From: Baylisascaris procyonis
Lineage: Eukaryota > Nematoda > Chromadorea > Rhabditida > Ascarididae
Reading direction: 5' to 3'
Assembly: GCA_037389465.1 (NCBI GenBank)
Contig: JAZARR010000154.1
Location: 1,798,001 to 1,862,000, forward strand
Length of the DNA: 64,000 nt
The notes below the pieces were generated by a model, which was not told where the DNA came from, did no database searches, and was given only the letters and a program-made list of their open reading frames with translations. The translations under genes and the position numbers were made by a program. Below, in pieces: positions 42,956 to 61,870 of the stretch; the first letter of the stretch is position 1; every line of letters starts with the position of its first letter.

Positions 42956-43108
42956 ATGGATAACAGTAGTGCTCGGAGTTCACCTTCATCCCCCTCGCGG
43001 GGCTCCCATATTAATATGAACCATGAAGTTTGGTACACGGGGTCCCCACGATCAAGAAATCCCTCGTCCCCGCGGAGAACTTACTGTAACCAATCCCACA
43101 CGGGTGCC
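42956..43108 (+). CDS. Possible Ser/Pro/Arg-rich exon, unrecognised
   Basis: ATG at 42956 directly after an in-frame stop opens MDNSSARSSPSSPSRGS and reads on through VWYTGSPRSRNPSSPRR to a stop at 43106-43108. Base composition is richer in G+C than the surroundings, as for coding sequence. The next block (43114-43338) is in another frame with too little room for a normal intron between their ends, so a frameshift or an earlier donor is needed. Confidence 0.3.
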
Positions 43109-43374
43109 CCTCTGTGAACGATGTTAGAACGCAAATTCTGAGGTCACAAGCTGAGAAAGATTCCCCATCAAGTCATGGAACACGAAGAAACTGCGTGATG
43201 CAGTGTGCTGGAAAGAGAAACGCTGAAAGGCAACGTGGCGCACATGTGTCATCAGAGAAACAACAGTTTATCGTGGACAACGATATCGAGATAATATGGA
43301 TACACTTAAAAAGCATAACGGAAACCTCTGATGTGAAATGAAAGCGTGTCTCGAATAAACGAAAACACTCGTAG

Positions 43375-43610
43375 CGTATCAAGAAGCTCTACGACATAGC
43401 GCCTCTGTAACCTACATGGTGCTCAAAGGAGAACCCATTACTGCCTGCGTTCCACAATCTGCCGTCCCGTCGCCTTCTCTGATAGTTGCCTCTTCTGTTC
43501 CTGGTGTCGAGAGAACCTCATCTGCTAGAGCAGCCAAATCAAAAATTTCAAACTTTACTAAAATGTTTCACTTAAGAGCAACTAAAGAACCTAGGTCGAA
43601 AGTCGGGTGA
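43375..43610 (+). CDS. Possible exon, unrecognised
   Basis: Follows an acceptor-like ACACTCGTAG. Reads YQEALRHSASVTYMVLKGEP, then a Val/Pro/Ser stretch and SKISNFTKMFHLRATKEPRS; a donor-like GG|GTGAGG overlaps the TGA stop. Family unknown. Confidence 0.3.
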
Positions 43611-44514
43611 GGTAACAAAAACACTGAAAAAATGAGGCAACATTTTGAAAAGCAGAAAACATAAAAAAAAACAGGAGCATGAAAGATTGCTTCCATAGGT
43701 GAAAAATGCAAAAATACAATGGCTATTTCCCATTTCATATATCGTTTCGAGCTTTTGCATCTTTTTTAACATTGAATCGTTTACTTTCATCAAATACAGA
43801 ACTGCATTTAAAACTTGGGACACTCCTATGATCAAAAAATTCCATAAAATATTTATTTTAATCCAGATTCAGTCCATCAGATCTTTTCTAGTTTATCTCT
43901 CTTTTTTTTTGATGACTCGTCTTAATTTGTCGTAATAGCCCCTCCTCTTACGTTGTTTTTATCATAAATATAATGAGAGGCACGAAAGCGCTCGAAGCGA
44001 TCACCTTTGCTCCCCAAGCTAAGGCATAGGACGGTGGTCCTATCACAGAAACGACTTGAAAATCGATTGTATTCTTTGTAGGATGATTCCTTTTCAGGGC
44101 CGTTGGGGAGCCGATCATTGAGTTCATAAAATATGGCAGTCAATAATCTCTTGTATAATTCGATTCGATAAAAATCTGAAGAGATATTCAATAAATGAAT
44201 TAGGAAGAACCTTTCGAGGAGCAATCATCACCATGTGCCTTTCATTGACTTACATCATCGATAAAAACATTAGTCATAATTGAATATGAATGTACATTGC
44301 ATCGGTAACCAATAATCAACGAAAGAAATATATTCGGATTAGTGATAAATGTATTCATTTTGATGTTGAGTGAGCATGATTTTGCAAAGGAATTTCGTGA
44401 TCAAATTTGTTGCTTTCAGAGGAAAAATCCATCAAATATTTCGCCTTCATTGCGGTGATTTAACTGCATTAATGACTACTTCAAAACAACGTCACATCAA
44501 TTAGTGGGTGGTCA

Positions 44515-47500
44515 TCAAACGGGTATTGTTACAATTCCGTTCGCTTTACGTTCCAAATAGCGATGTCGAAATTCGGCGATATCCTTCTCGCCATTGCGCT
44601 GCTTTAGCAGTTCCTTCAAAACTTTCAACCTGCAACTTGATTGTGATCGTATTAATATTCGTACAAATGAAGATAACGAACCAGTTCAGGAAATTGGGCA
44701 ATGAAAAGAATGTGATTCGATTCCCAACATTGAATAATCTATTTCTTTTTGCAAAAGATTAAAGTGCTATTTAGGAATTCCATTGCTTTCACCATCATAA
44801 CAATAAAAATTTGTGCAAAATTTCCTCTACGTCTATCAGCGATCAGCTACTATGCAGCACAAACTAGAAACTCTCCAAAGCAAGAAAATATTCTGCAATG
44901 TTTTAATCAGTGCACAGTGACGAAATCGCTTCCAAATAGATCCAAAATCAGTGAATTATTTGTATCTTAAAAGATATTACCTTTGATTAATTTTCTCACT
45001 TATTTGCTTACGAATATCCAAATGCTTATGCAAACTTACTGTACGCAAATGTCCAAACACAATGTATGCAAACATGCAATTAAAAAAAGTAATGTTACTT
45101 CCTCTATCTAAAGGGGGGCGGAAGAATCATGTTAAAGGCGCCAGCACGATATACGCATTTGCATTTCACTCATCGGATCAACTAATAGCCTAGGTTACTA
45201 ATAGAAAGTAAAACAGAGAATAATATCCTCGAAACTTATGAACCTGTATATCGTATAAACCATGTAAACCTATATCGTATAAACAGTGATTTGTTTTTCT
45301 TTGGTCTGGGCGGCATGAAATGTACATACATTTTTTGGTATCTCTAAATGTCCACAGTCCTTCAATAGGTTGACAAATCAACGTAAAAGAAAGCAAGAGA
45401 AATAAAGGTTAGACTCATCAATTTCTTAATTCTAGTTTTATTACCTCCCTGGTTGAAACTACCGGAAAGCTGACAGACAAACGCCTATGTGCCGGGATAA
45501 TTTGTTGATTTGGTGCTCATTTTAATGTTCATCCGCATCCCACCTCTTATGACGATAGCCTTTTTTCTCCTCTTTTCTTATCACACAGTTTTTGCAGTTT
45601 TACTGCTTATAGTTTTAACTGCTTCGTTACGTTGAAAGAAAATAAAAAAAATAAAAAAACGTATACATGCATGTGCAAATGGTCGCCAAAAAGCAAGTGG
45701 TTACACGCTTGCGAAGTAAATTTGCTAAAACGTAAAATAGGAATCGAGACAGCTGACACATAGGCGCTTTTAGATGTCAGCCCATCAGATGCCTGAATAC
45801 CTCTTTCCCTCCCCCAAAAATCTGGAAACCATACATGCTGACACAAACGCACAAATGCAGCTAAACAATAACCAAATTTTAGAAGATCATTAAAGTTTTC
45901 AACGAATGGAGTACCTTTCTTGCTTGGTCGCTGGTTTTATGATTTTTTTCGCATTCGTCTCGATTTCCTCTCTTTTGTTGATTTCTTGCTCAGTCGTTTG
46001 TACTTCTGTTTTCTTCCTCTCATGACGATGACTTCTTTCCTTGTCTTTTATTGTCTTTTTATCTCGCAAATGGTCCCGCTTTCTTCTTCGATGATCATCA
46101 TCTGATTCACTACTGCCAAAAACATTATCGCTGGTAACATTCCTAGCATCACCGAGTGAGGCAACTGCAGGTAAGTTCCTGCCCGTACTACAGCTACCTT
46201 GTTAGCGCCCAATTCTACATTCGCATATGTGTCTCACATTTCCTCTGTCCATCCTCTTCTTCACTGTTTATATTTCATCTTCCCTAATGTGTTACCTTAG
46301 TGAATTTAAGTGGCATTCTCCTTGCAAACATCCATTTGTTTATAATCCCGCGATAAGTTGGATATTTTTCCTTGCTTCGAATTAATTTCCTATTATTTGG
46401 CTTTTCTTGTTTCGTCTAAATGACTTTAACAACCTCGGTCTCTGTGTCCACAGCATCTTTGCTTCCTAATCTCCGATATCCACTGACGATACCATATGAT
46501 GAAGTGTTCCTGCCTACATTAGCGATCGTTTTATTCGCTCGCTGTAGTAAAATATGTACTTTGCAGCGCCACATTATATGCTGTGACTAGATAATCAAGT
46601 TAAGTGGTGGAAGTAGTATGCAAGTTGGTGTGACCGATCAATTTCCGGAATAACTGCATGGCAGTTTTGCAGATCCACTAGCGGGTAGCGTCTTTAACTT
46701 ACCTTGCGGTTACTGTAGGCATAGGCCTGAACTTAAGCTCGAGCTACAGCGCGTTAAAAGCCCGGGTTACAGTGACTCAAAACCATGCCTGACTACTTCT
46801 GTCATTATATCCGTAGAGTTATGTGGAATCGTCTAGAGATATTAAATCACCCAAAAACCTGACCAACACATTCTTTTTATGTCATTTGATAGTGAAGTCG
46901 GCGAAGAGAGTGATTTTCATCAAATAGCATAAAGTCATACAAAAATCCATCAGGTCGATGATTTTTAGCAACATACACGAACGAACCTCCCCATGGAAAA
47001 TAAATTAAGAATAATATACCGTTTTCTGCCCTTTGACTGCTCGCGAGGACTCCGCACTCTGTGTCGTTCCTCAATCCTTCTCTCCGTCCTTTGTCTTCTC
47101 TCACGTTTTTTACGCGCTTCCTCCACACCTTCATTGTTGCTAGCGCTGCTCTCACTATCCGAAGAGGATGGAGTGAACCGGCTATGAAGCTGCTCAGCCT
47201 TCGTCGGCTTTTTCACCGATTTTCGCTGAAAAGTAGTAAGACGGAACACTAGGCAGGAATAACGTAGCTTGCAAAAACAAAAAAAATCTTCCGCGATGAA
47301 ATCCGAACCGTGGCTTATCGGGTTACCCGATTGATGCTCTAACATCTTAGCCATCGTTAACAAGCCTATATTTCGAGAAGGAATCGTCATTGAAACATCA
47401 AATAATATGACGATCACGAGCAAACTAAGGAGTGCCAAAGCATCATAGAATAAAGATCCTAAATGCGCAAATTACGGGAAAACTTGGCATCTAGGATATT

Positions 47501-50500
47501 CTTCCACATGCTAAATAAAAACGCTATGCAATCGGAAACAACTACAGCATCAAGTCTTCACTTCAAAAATAAAATACGAAATTCAGCTGGCGAGACTATC
47601 CAAAAATTCGACCGGGTGGATTCCATACACAAAAAGTGAATAGGTGTGCACGTACGTGCACATAAACATGAGCCAGTATATGGATTAGTAAAGCAATGAA
47701 TTCAGAAATAGATTTCTGAAGCGGAATTACTGAATTTGCAAACTTTGGTGGTACGGTAGTCGAGAGACAGATTTAACTACTCGGATGTAATGGATGAAAA
47801 GTCAAAAAATATAAGGAGCGAAAACTTGAAAAAACAGAATTCCATTCATGCAGCGCAAATGAACTATGAACCTAAAAGTAATATAAGCCATTTGAACAAT
47901 ATATAAAGCACCGACCAAGATGTTTAATCCAGGCTGAAGAACAGGTTGGTTAGAAGACTCTTGTGGCTGATCACCTTCGGATTCATCTGAGTATATCGAC
48001 TTCCCTTTTGATTCCTCTCGAGGTTTTTGCTTCGACTCAGATTTCGACGACTTCCGAATTGCTTTCTCTTTTACCTCCGATGGACCTGCGATGATTTCGT
48101 CATCGAATTTATTCACTTGCTGCCGCAACAACTTTAGCTTATCAGGAATTTCTTTCGTTGATAACGACGCTTCTTGCTCGTCTTCACTCCGAACTGGCTA
48201 TAATTTTACAACTCATTTCATTTCTTCTCTAAAGCAACTTTGAGATGACACGATAGCAAAGCTAAAAAGTCCACAACTTTTCAAAGAAGGATGCACTCTT
48301 TTGTAGAATATTATTATTTTTTTGGTAGATGAAGGAAAAATTCAGAACGATACAACCGGTATTACAATTAATTATTCTCATCTGAAAAAAAAAGAAATGA
48401 AGAGCCATCCAATTCGGCTGCATCCTCTTCAAAACATGCAGCCAAACCATTTGCGAAGAAAACTGGAAACGAACTGCATAGACGTCAGAAAGTACTTTCT
48501 CAAAACTTTTTACATAGTAGCCAATCGATGAAAAGATTAGTTCGTTCGATGACTTCCTCAACCTCCTTTATCAATTGGGGTCACAATCAAGTCTCAATAC
48601 AAAGGTGAGGTTAAGAGTGTTTCTGCTCCTACTTTGATGAAGCGCATGATTATAACAGTCACTGCCGAATGGCACCGGTGTGAAAACAAGTCGGCAAAAC
48701 TTAAGGTTCGGGTTTCCTTGATAGTTAACTAATAAATAATGCTCGAAGAGGCGCTCTTAAATATAACTTGTCATAACATCAATTACCTCCTTCTTAATCG
48801 AACTACTGCCCTCACCGCTTGCCAATGTGCCATCACGTGCAAGATCGTTGAGGAGAGTACGGTAAAAACCACCTTGCCAAACGCCACCTTTTTGCTTCTC
48901 AACAGCCGTCAACTCTGCAATTATTGTTTCAACCTCATTCGGAGAAGTTGTCGCTAAATAAAAGCACTCCCTTTCCATCTGCATTTCAGTAAATGCTAAA
49001 CAATGCAATGAAAGAAAAACTTAGAATGTAAGCGTAATTTCTGAAAGCGGATGAAGGGAAAGGGAGAGGAAAGGGGGTAGTGGGCATGAAAAAAAATGAA
49101 ATTAAACAACGAGAGATGCAAATATTTTAGCGGCGATTCAAATGAGGCAGCAAAAAATTTTTCGACCTAGAATTTCCTAACTTGGTGCTTTTCAACAACG
49201 ACGAAATCCCTTATTCGTTCTCTCGTCCCCCTGTGTTGTTCAATTACTACATTTCACTCTGCATCTTAGAATGGCATTTGCTTTTTGTTCCGCATTTTGG
49301 TCCTTTCATTCGCTATATATTTGCCACATCTAACTGATTAATAATGACACCATCGCAAGAAGCACACTCAGTAAAAATGACCTGCTTGCAAATCCATCAG
49401 ATCTGTTCCACATTCCGAACTTATACTTGATTTCAACCAAACAATGAAGAAAAAAAAAACGAATTCCACTTCAATAAGGAAATTCATTTCTCATACCATC
49501 AAGTCTATTTTCAATCGCTTCTTGATCACGGAATTTCTGCATTTCTTCCATTTGCTTCCGATAAGCTCCAGTCACAAAAACCTAAAAATCACATATTAAA
49601 AAAACTGTTGAAAGCGGGACAACAATGAAACCCCACACCGACTTTCAAAATTTCTTGTGATTAAGAAAAATTGTAAACTGGTGAGCAATAAAATCTCCAG
49701 TAAGTCGAACGGAACAATGAAGTGCACAAAAGATCAATCGAAATTAATTTTCAAACAAGTATCCATTTCTATAATCAATTTGAGGAATCCTCAAGGAAGT
49801 CGGTGAAATCCGCCTTTTATGCAAAATCCTTTGCATTTCGCTGCGAACATAGTTGACAGCGACTGTGTTTAATTCAGAGGGATAAAAATTATTAATGCTG
49901 TCAAAACGGAAACGATATATATCATCGACCTCTTTGTCATCAAATGCGCCCGCTTCTGCTTCACGTTCCTTCAGCTGTTTTCTTTCCTCTCGACTTTGCT
50001 GCTCCAAAAGGCGCCGCTTATGCGCCTTAATTATTTGCTCAGCGTACTTCGACTGAAATTAGAAATATTTGCGAGTGCGTTATATACTATTTTTTCGTAA
50101 AAAAAAAAAAAAGAAAACAAGCAAAACTTTTCAGTCACATTTATATTAATATGCGCGTTAAGTTCGAAATCATCCACCCCATCGATGATTAAACCATGCA
50201 AAAAATATGACCACAGGAGGAGGGAAGGGGGGAGGAGGAGGGGAAGAGAAGTTCTCGCCAATGTTTCTTTGGCCTTCTTTGACCGATCGAAAAAATAAGC
50301 GAAGAAACAAATCCCACTGAATTTCTTTTAGGAAGAAAAGATTTCTTCCTATCTTAATTAATTTTAAAACGAACAAATAGTGCATATCGTCACAAACAAA
50401 AAAGACCGAAATTCCACATGCGCACTTTAAATCTTAATAAGAAATCATAAACCCTTAAATAAAAATATGAACATTCCTCTCGTCGTTTTCTAAAGAGTTC

Positions 50501-51436
50501 ATACATGCAGCACAAACAAAACAGTTTGCATTTTTATCACCAGTGAAGCGATTTTCAACTCTATTTTACTCCATCTCACTGCTTTTACGGAACTCGATGG
50601 AATACCAAATAAATGCTAGAAGGTAATCAATACAAACCTTGCGTTCTTTATCAGCCGCTTTTTGTTCTGCCACCTTTTCATTCTTTTTCGCTTGAAGATC
50701 ATCATATATGGCGTCATAGTCAAAAATCGATGGATCTTGCGCGAGAGCACGCTCATGCTCACGTTTTGCTTGCATGCGAATACGCATCGTCGACGCACTT
50801 GCATTTGCTGATGACATCACCTGAGGAAATCAAAAGATTTGTAACTTGCACCTAGTGGTAAAAAGATTGACTGAGAAGGCAGCAATCAACTGAAAATGTA
50901 TCAATTTTACAAATGAAGCTTGCACGTGGAAATCATCAGAGGAATTTATGACGAAAGGATGTCAGATGCGGGAGGTGGGAAGAGGATGAGGTGAATGTAG
51001 GAGGAAGGACACAGAAGGAAGGAGTAAAGCTTTCAAAACATGAAAGACAAAGGCAAAAATATTCAAGAACCCCCTTCCCACGGTTGAGTACCTCCGATCT
51101 GCACATCAATAATTCTTTCTTTGCGGAATTACAATCCGTAAAATATCGTTTAATGCATTCCCATTTCACTCACCTCTAATTCCACACAAAGGAGACTCGA
51201 GTAAATTTTCCAAATTTCCAAAATGTCACCTCTATTTCATCGTCTACCTCAAAACAGACAACACAAATGAAAACTACTGGTCAATCTGTATCTTCCATGA
51301 GATTTTCATTGAGGAAATAGAAATATTTACCTCAGTATCAATTGCGTCGTCATCATCTGAATTCGTGAACGCAGCTGCAGCAGTAGACTGGACCGGTAGA
51401 CTATGCTCATTCTTCTTCAGTATTAATCCAAATTGC
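44515..51436 (-). CDS. NSRP1: NSRP1/CCDC55 orthologue, nuclear speckle splicing regulator (first exon missing)
   Basis: Nuclear protein that influences alternative splice-site choice in relatives. Exons in transcript order: 51436-51331, 50820-50638, 50052-49930, 49581-49497, 48953-48787, 48197-47916, 47225-47020, 46112-45915, 44629-44515; all phases fit, about 488 codons. Seen: QFGLILKKNE then an acidic DSDDDD-like run (family start is close to RQYGLILPKK), the basic coiled-coil core with DYDAIYDDLQ, KYAEQIIKAHKRRLLEQQ, FDDKEVFVTGAYRKQMEE, a conserved GGFYRTLLN segment, a long Lys/Arg/Ser/Glu-rich region, and a C-terminal RHRYLERKANG block like the family's RDRYLARQ. The first exon must end in phase 2 (two bases plus G) and lies upstream of 51436; a MYR-encoding candidate near 51705-51715 and an MKLLVEVFL candidate near 53282-53315 fit phase but are not convincing. 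Human protein is 558 aa. Confidence 0.92.
45137..45167 (-). repeat. Dispersed short repeat, inverted copy
   Basis: On the minus strand reads GAAATGCAAATGCGTATATC followed by GTGCTGGCGCC, matching copy 1. It sits in the last intron of the NSRP1 gene. Confidence 0.5.
47645..47662. repeat. Perfect 18-bp palindrome in NSRP1 intron
   Basis: TGTGCACGTACGTGCACA. The preceding AATAGG and the arms resemble the outer arms of the motif at 58364-58405, suggesting a shrunken copy of it. Confidence 0.85.
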
Positions 51437-52245
51437 CTGTAATCACCCACACAATTCCAATATGCTTCGATTACTTATTGACGATCCATCTCGTGATAAG
51501 CAAAACTGGACTGTGTTTATCTCTGTTCTAATTAACTTCGAAGTTCATCCGCCAATTGGTGTTCACACAGGTGGTCGCTGATCTAGCTGGGTGCCAACCG
51601 AACTTACCGACCTAATTAGCCTCATGCTTAAAATAAATTTGCATAAACCTATCTTTAAAGTGTCGTTTCTGTTAAGTGCTCATTAATCGATGGCAATAAT
51701 ACCTATACATAACCAGCAGTGCCAATCAAAGCCCCAAAAATTTCAATATCGAGTGAAAGCAATATAGTTGTCATCCGTTTACTGACAGAATAATGAAAAC
51801 CAACTTTTTATGAATTGTCGTCATCGCATTTGCATCGGATGACTTCCTCTGAAGGCGAATCGAATGCAGTTCACAATGTTTCTGTGGAGATATTTGGACA
51901 GAATCTAGCAAAGTGAAAAAATATAGTTTAATTACTGACGGCATGACCCTCTTTGAGTGAAAGGAAACCATCATGCGTGCGAAAATGAAAAATCGATTGT
52001 AAGAGGCGAGCCTAATATTAGTAGCTTTGTGAGTTTAATCTTCTCAGTGAGATTTATTGCCTATAATTGAATAAATATATATTCAGCTCCCTCCTCCCTC
52101 CCGTATCGCTTGCTGATCTCTTCACTGTCAGAAGAAATTAAGGATGTCACTTTTTCGAGACTTGTTCTGTAATATTACGCCACTAAGGTCTATACAAAAA
52201 GAGGGTTAAAGCAGAGGCGACCACAAATTCTGGACTCTAGTTCAT

Positions 52246-52479
52246 GTGACGACCGGAATAAAAGACAGGTTCAACACTCATGACCACATGCAGATCATAA
52301 AACACACCACAAACGTGGTGAAATCGGTCTTTACCCAGCCGCGGCTGATGCCAGAACCGGATATCACCATCCCCACATGTTACAGATTGAATGTGATCGC
52401 ATGCTCGGTCCTGACCAAGCCCCGAATTAACGTGGCTCCTCAAACTTATCCTTACCAATATCAAATAACTTTCAATTAG
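52246..52479. other. Less AT-rich tract open on both strands, unrecognised
   Basis: Plus frame of 77 codons (KSVFTQPRLMPEPDITIPTC) overlaps a minus frame of 112 codons (52575-52237; CGDGDIRFWHQPRLGKDRFH). Neither is recognised. It lies about 0.8 kb upstream of the first resolved NSRP1 exon and could be a mobile-element fragment. Confidence 0.25.
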
Positions 52480-53477
52480 AAGAATACGAGCAATATGAAT
52501 GTCGAGACGAAGCGAAAAAAGTGGACAATTTTCACATTTCGCTTTGCACATCATGATATTCTCGTACACATCCATTTGATTGCTAATATGATATTCAAAG
52601 AAACATCATTTTCAAGAGTTTTCTATTCTTCTTCACAAATATTAAGTTGCAACCAAAATTTATTCACTTATCTTAAAATAACAACATCCGTTCCGTCGCA
52701 TTTAGGCTTCAGCCTGACTTGAAATGAATCCACTTGGGTTACCTCGGACCCACCTTTCTCGTCTTGTCCCTTCCTCCCAACTACCGGCTACCGAACTCTT
52801 CAATGAACCACAACGGATAAGTGGAAGCTGACAAATACATCATATTCGCCTCAAATCGCAATGCCATTCAAAATATTCGCCAGTCTTGGTGCCTTAACAC
52901 ACTCAAATCCATATACAATACTCGCTTCCATGACATATAAACTGCTGGAGGATATGTTCAATACGTCATTTGAAGAGTACTCTCAACAACGGTAATCTGA
53001 ATTCGTACAGAACGAAAAGGTGAACAAAACGAACAACAAAACCCTGATGTGTTTATTAAAAAGCGAATGTCGAAATCATTGCATAAATGCAGTATAACAG
53101 CTAAATCACTGTTACCTTTCTACAGCCAAAATTTTCACGAATATGACAACACCAACAGTGTATACCATTATCACTAAACAAGAGATAACGAAACCCACAT
53201 TAAACCATTTAAACTTTGAGCACAATAGGCCCGTTTAATTTTCTCAATTTCCTGTAATACAACATATTTCAAATGCTTCAATCCCTCTACCTTAAAAAAA
53301 CTTCAACCAAAAGTTTCATATTTGCGCAAACAAACTATTTGAATGTCGAAATAAAGCAGTCTCTCAAACATAAGTGAGTGCTCGACCAATTTATAAACGT
53401 AATTAATTGCGAAGATTACGATTGTTACAATGGATAAATAAACTTATAATAGGTCAACTGCTGTTCACAATCAATAT

Positions 53478-53582
53478 TCGATGTATCAGCTGTCAATAAC
53501 GACTGCATGCAGTCGATGTATCAGCTGTCAATAATGACTGCATGCAGTCGATGTATCAGCTGTCAATAATGACTGCATGCAG
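53478..53582. repeat. 35-bp tandem repeat, 3 copies
   Basis: Units begin TCGATGTATCAGCTGTCAAT and end GACTGCATGCAG. Copies 53478-53512, 53513-53547, 53548-53582; only one base differs among them (AACGAC versus AATGAC). Each junction forms the perfect palindrome GACTGCATGCAGTC. Confidence 0.95.
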
Positions 53583-54147
53583 CATGATAATCACTAATCA
53601 CATATCACAGTCTTTAAATCATTTAACGCGATGCAATCTTGAAAGACTAAAATATTCATTCTAAACGTGGTTCAAACATTATAATAGAGTTCGAAATTCG
53701 TTGCCTGTATATGATTAGAGATTTAATTTATGTTTGCAACGATTGCTTATAATATATAACTGCAAAATAAATCGAAAAAATATGACCACTTCAATGGTGG
53801 AATAAAGCAATCTAACTACAGAAAGTAAACGATGCTAAGGAAATATTTTCTTCTGATTTAAAGAAGAAAGAGGACATGGCTCTTTTTTCGGATCCATAAT
53901 TAGAATCATTAAATTAAACGCTATTGAAAATCGCAAAGATATTTCTAAATTGATCTAATAGAAACCACGTTAAGAAAAGGAAATGAAACAATAAAACAGC
54001 GGTAAACACGATAATCGCGAAACGATTGATAATGAAAAAAAAAACATTAGGGAGAAAAATAATGAGGAATTGAATCCAGGAAGGAATTTCTGCAATGGTG
54101 AAAGAGGGTCGATCTCATTCAATACACAAATACTTACATATCTAATG

Positions 54148-54159
54148 CCCCCCCCCCCC
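54148..54159. repeat. C12 homopolymer
   Basis: Twelve C in a row in an AT-rich context. Confidence 0.9.
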
Positions 54160-55557
54160 TCTCCAATGGCTACACAATATAATTAATATTAATCTTCTAA
54201 ACACTGCGATTGAAAACTATGGAAATATTTCTGTTTTTCTGCACCTTATCATCTTGCTGAGTGTCACACTCGTTCAATTTTTGATCGCTCTCAAACCGAT
54301 CCATCTTTTTGCTTATTGGACCGTTTTAACGAGGCCCATCAGCTGTCTGCACAAAAAAGTTCACTTTCATCGACGAAATGCTCATCGCTTTACGTTGATT
54401 TCTTTCCTTTCAGCTGATTTCATTCTTGATTTATATAACTTAATGTTATGCTTCGCATTTTTTTGGCACTATTGTATTTGTTGTGAATTCCAAATGTTAT
54501 TTACTCATGAATAAAACTTGTGGTGAAAGGGACAAAGATCTCCCTTAGCACAAAGGCAACCTTCAATTTTGTGAGTGAGATAACAATCTGAACGCAGATT
54601 CGAAATTTTAAGCTATAAAATTGAAAAAAAAAAACTTAGTAACAAAAAAGATCATTTTTCGGGAATTCCTATTAGGAAAACCTAAAAATTCAATAGAAGA
54701 AGAAATTCCCCTCTCACTGCATCGAACAATAGTTTAAAGTTCTTGAGAAGAAAGTTGTGAACGGCGAATTCACTCATTCGATGAAGTAAGCATAAATGAC
54801 AACAATAAAAGAAATCATACACTAATCACCAAAAGACCAAATAAGACGATCTATGCAGGGCAAGTGAACAGAAGAGGATATTATGTGCGCAATAGCGCAT
54901 TTATCTTTTAACAGACTCGACTGCATATATTAGTCTCCTAATATGTTCGTTTTCTGCGACCATTTAAGTTTAGGTTATTAAAAAATCAAAGCAACATAAA
55001 TTTGTGGCCAAACAGTGAAAAATCGACAACCCGTGAAATATATGGGAAATTTTGGTAACTTCACAGCTTCTTCCTTAATTGAGTGGATCTATTTCAGCAC
55101 TGACATTTGAGGTGAACATACGATTCACCTAACATCCATGAATTTCATGCTTCTATACTCAGAGAGTTTCGAGCTGAAACCTATAGATAGACAGACAGAC
55201 TTTAACACAGCTGCGCAACGATACGACTTCATGATAATATCCTTTTCAACTGCACACTCGAAAAAGTGCGTAAGAACGACCGATAAAAGTGAACCTCAAA
55301 AATCATTTCAGGTCTCAGATGACAAATGCGGTTGATAATAACACCCCTCCTGATTCAATTAAATCGCAAGAATATATAGAGAAGGATTACTTTCTAAACT
55401 GCTATAATAATTTCCTTCACCATTATGTATAAAAAATAATAAAAATAGAGCATAACTAAGGTAACCTTGTAAATATTATGGATGACGATAATCACAGCAA
55501 AATTTGATAGTGATAAATTAAAAGGATTTGAATCAGGAAGATATTCCTTCCTCGACA

Positions 55558-61833
<6,276 letters not shown>

Positions 61834-61870
61834 TAATTAGCAACTGCCAGTAGGAATGGCCTGAAATCAC
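61834..61870 (-). promoter_or_regulatory. 5' UTR and probable trans-splice acceptor of RNF121
   Basis: On the minus strand GTGATTTCAG ends at 61861, leaving a 27-base leader (61860-61834) before the ATG. As with the collagen, an acceptor with no recognised upstream exon suggests spliced-leader addition; a 5' UTR intron is the alternative. Confidence 0.5.

Larger units (their letters stand above)
39480..43610 (+). other. Run of coding-like plus-strand blocks: unknown multi-exon gene or decayed gene
   Basis: Many consecutive plus-strand blocks have protein-like composition (Ser/Glu/Lys/Arg-rich, ordered codons) though each frame is short: around 39505-39717, 40160-40280, 40445-40590, 40876-41210, 41330-41689, 42956-43108, 43114-43338 and 43375-43610. 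Example text: EHYPYEGLLSVLQIPVEQQR, EEEQLLKGQSEKRHKEHLKR, KAHQK-like VLKKHQKQLCDRRLSTEEVA, SRNPSSPRRTYC, SKISNFTKMFHLRATKEPRS. Some blocks have fitting splice sites (GTAAGTCG at 40500; acceptor TCGTAG at 43374; GTGAGG at 43606); others run into stops, including an in-frame TGA at 41059. The protein family is unknown to me, so gene versus pseudogene is open. Confidence 0.4.
51437..55557. other. Region between NSRP1 and RNF121
   Basis: Should contain the first NSRP1 exon. Also holds a less AT-rich tract at 52240-52480 open on both strands, the 35-bp tandem repeat and a C12 run at 54148-54159. No other gene is supported. Confidence 0.5.

Noticed and set aside
53478..53582. CRISPR-like array
   Set aside because: The three units abut with no spacers, and the DNA is eukaryotic.
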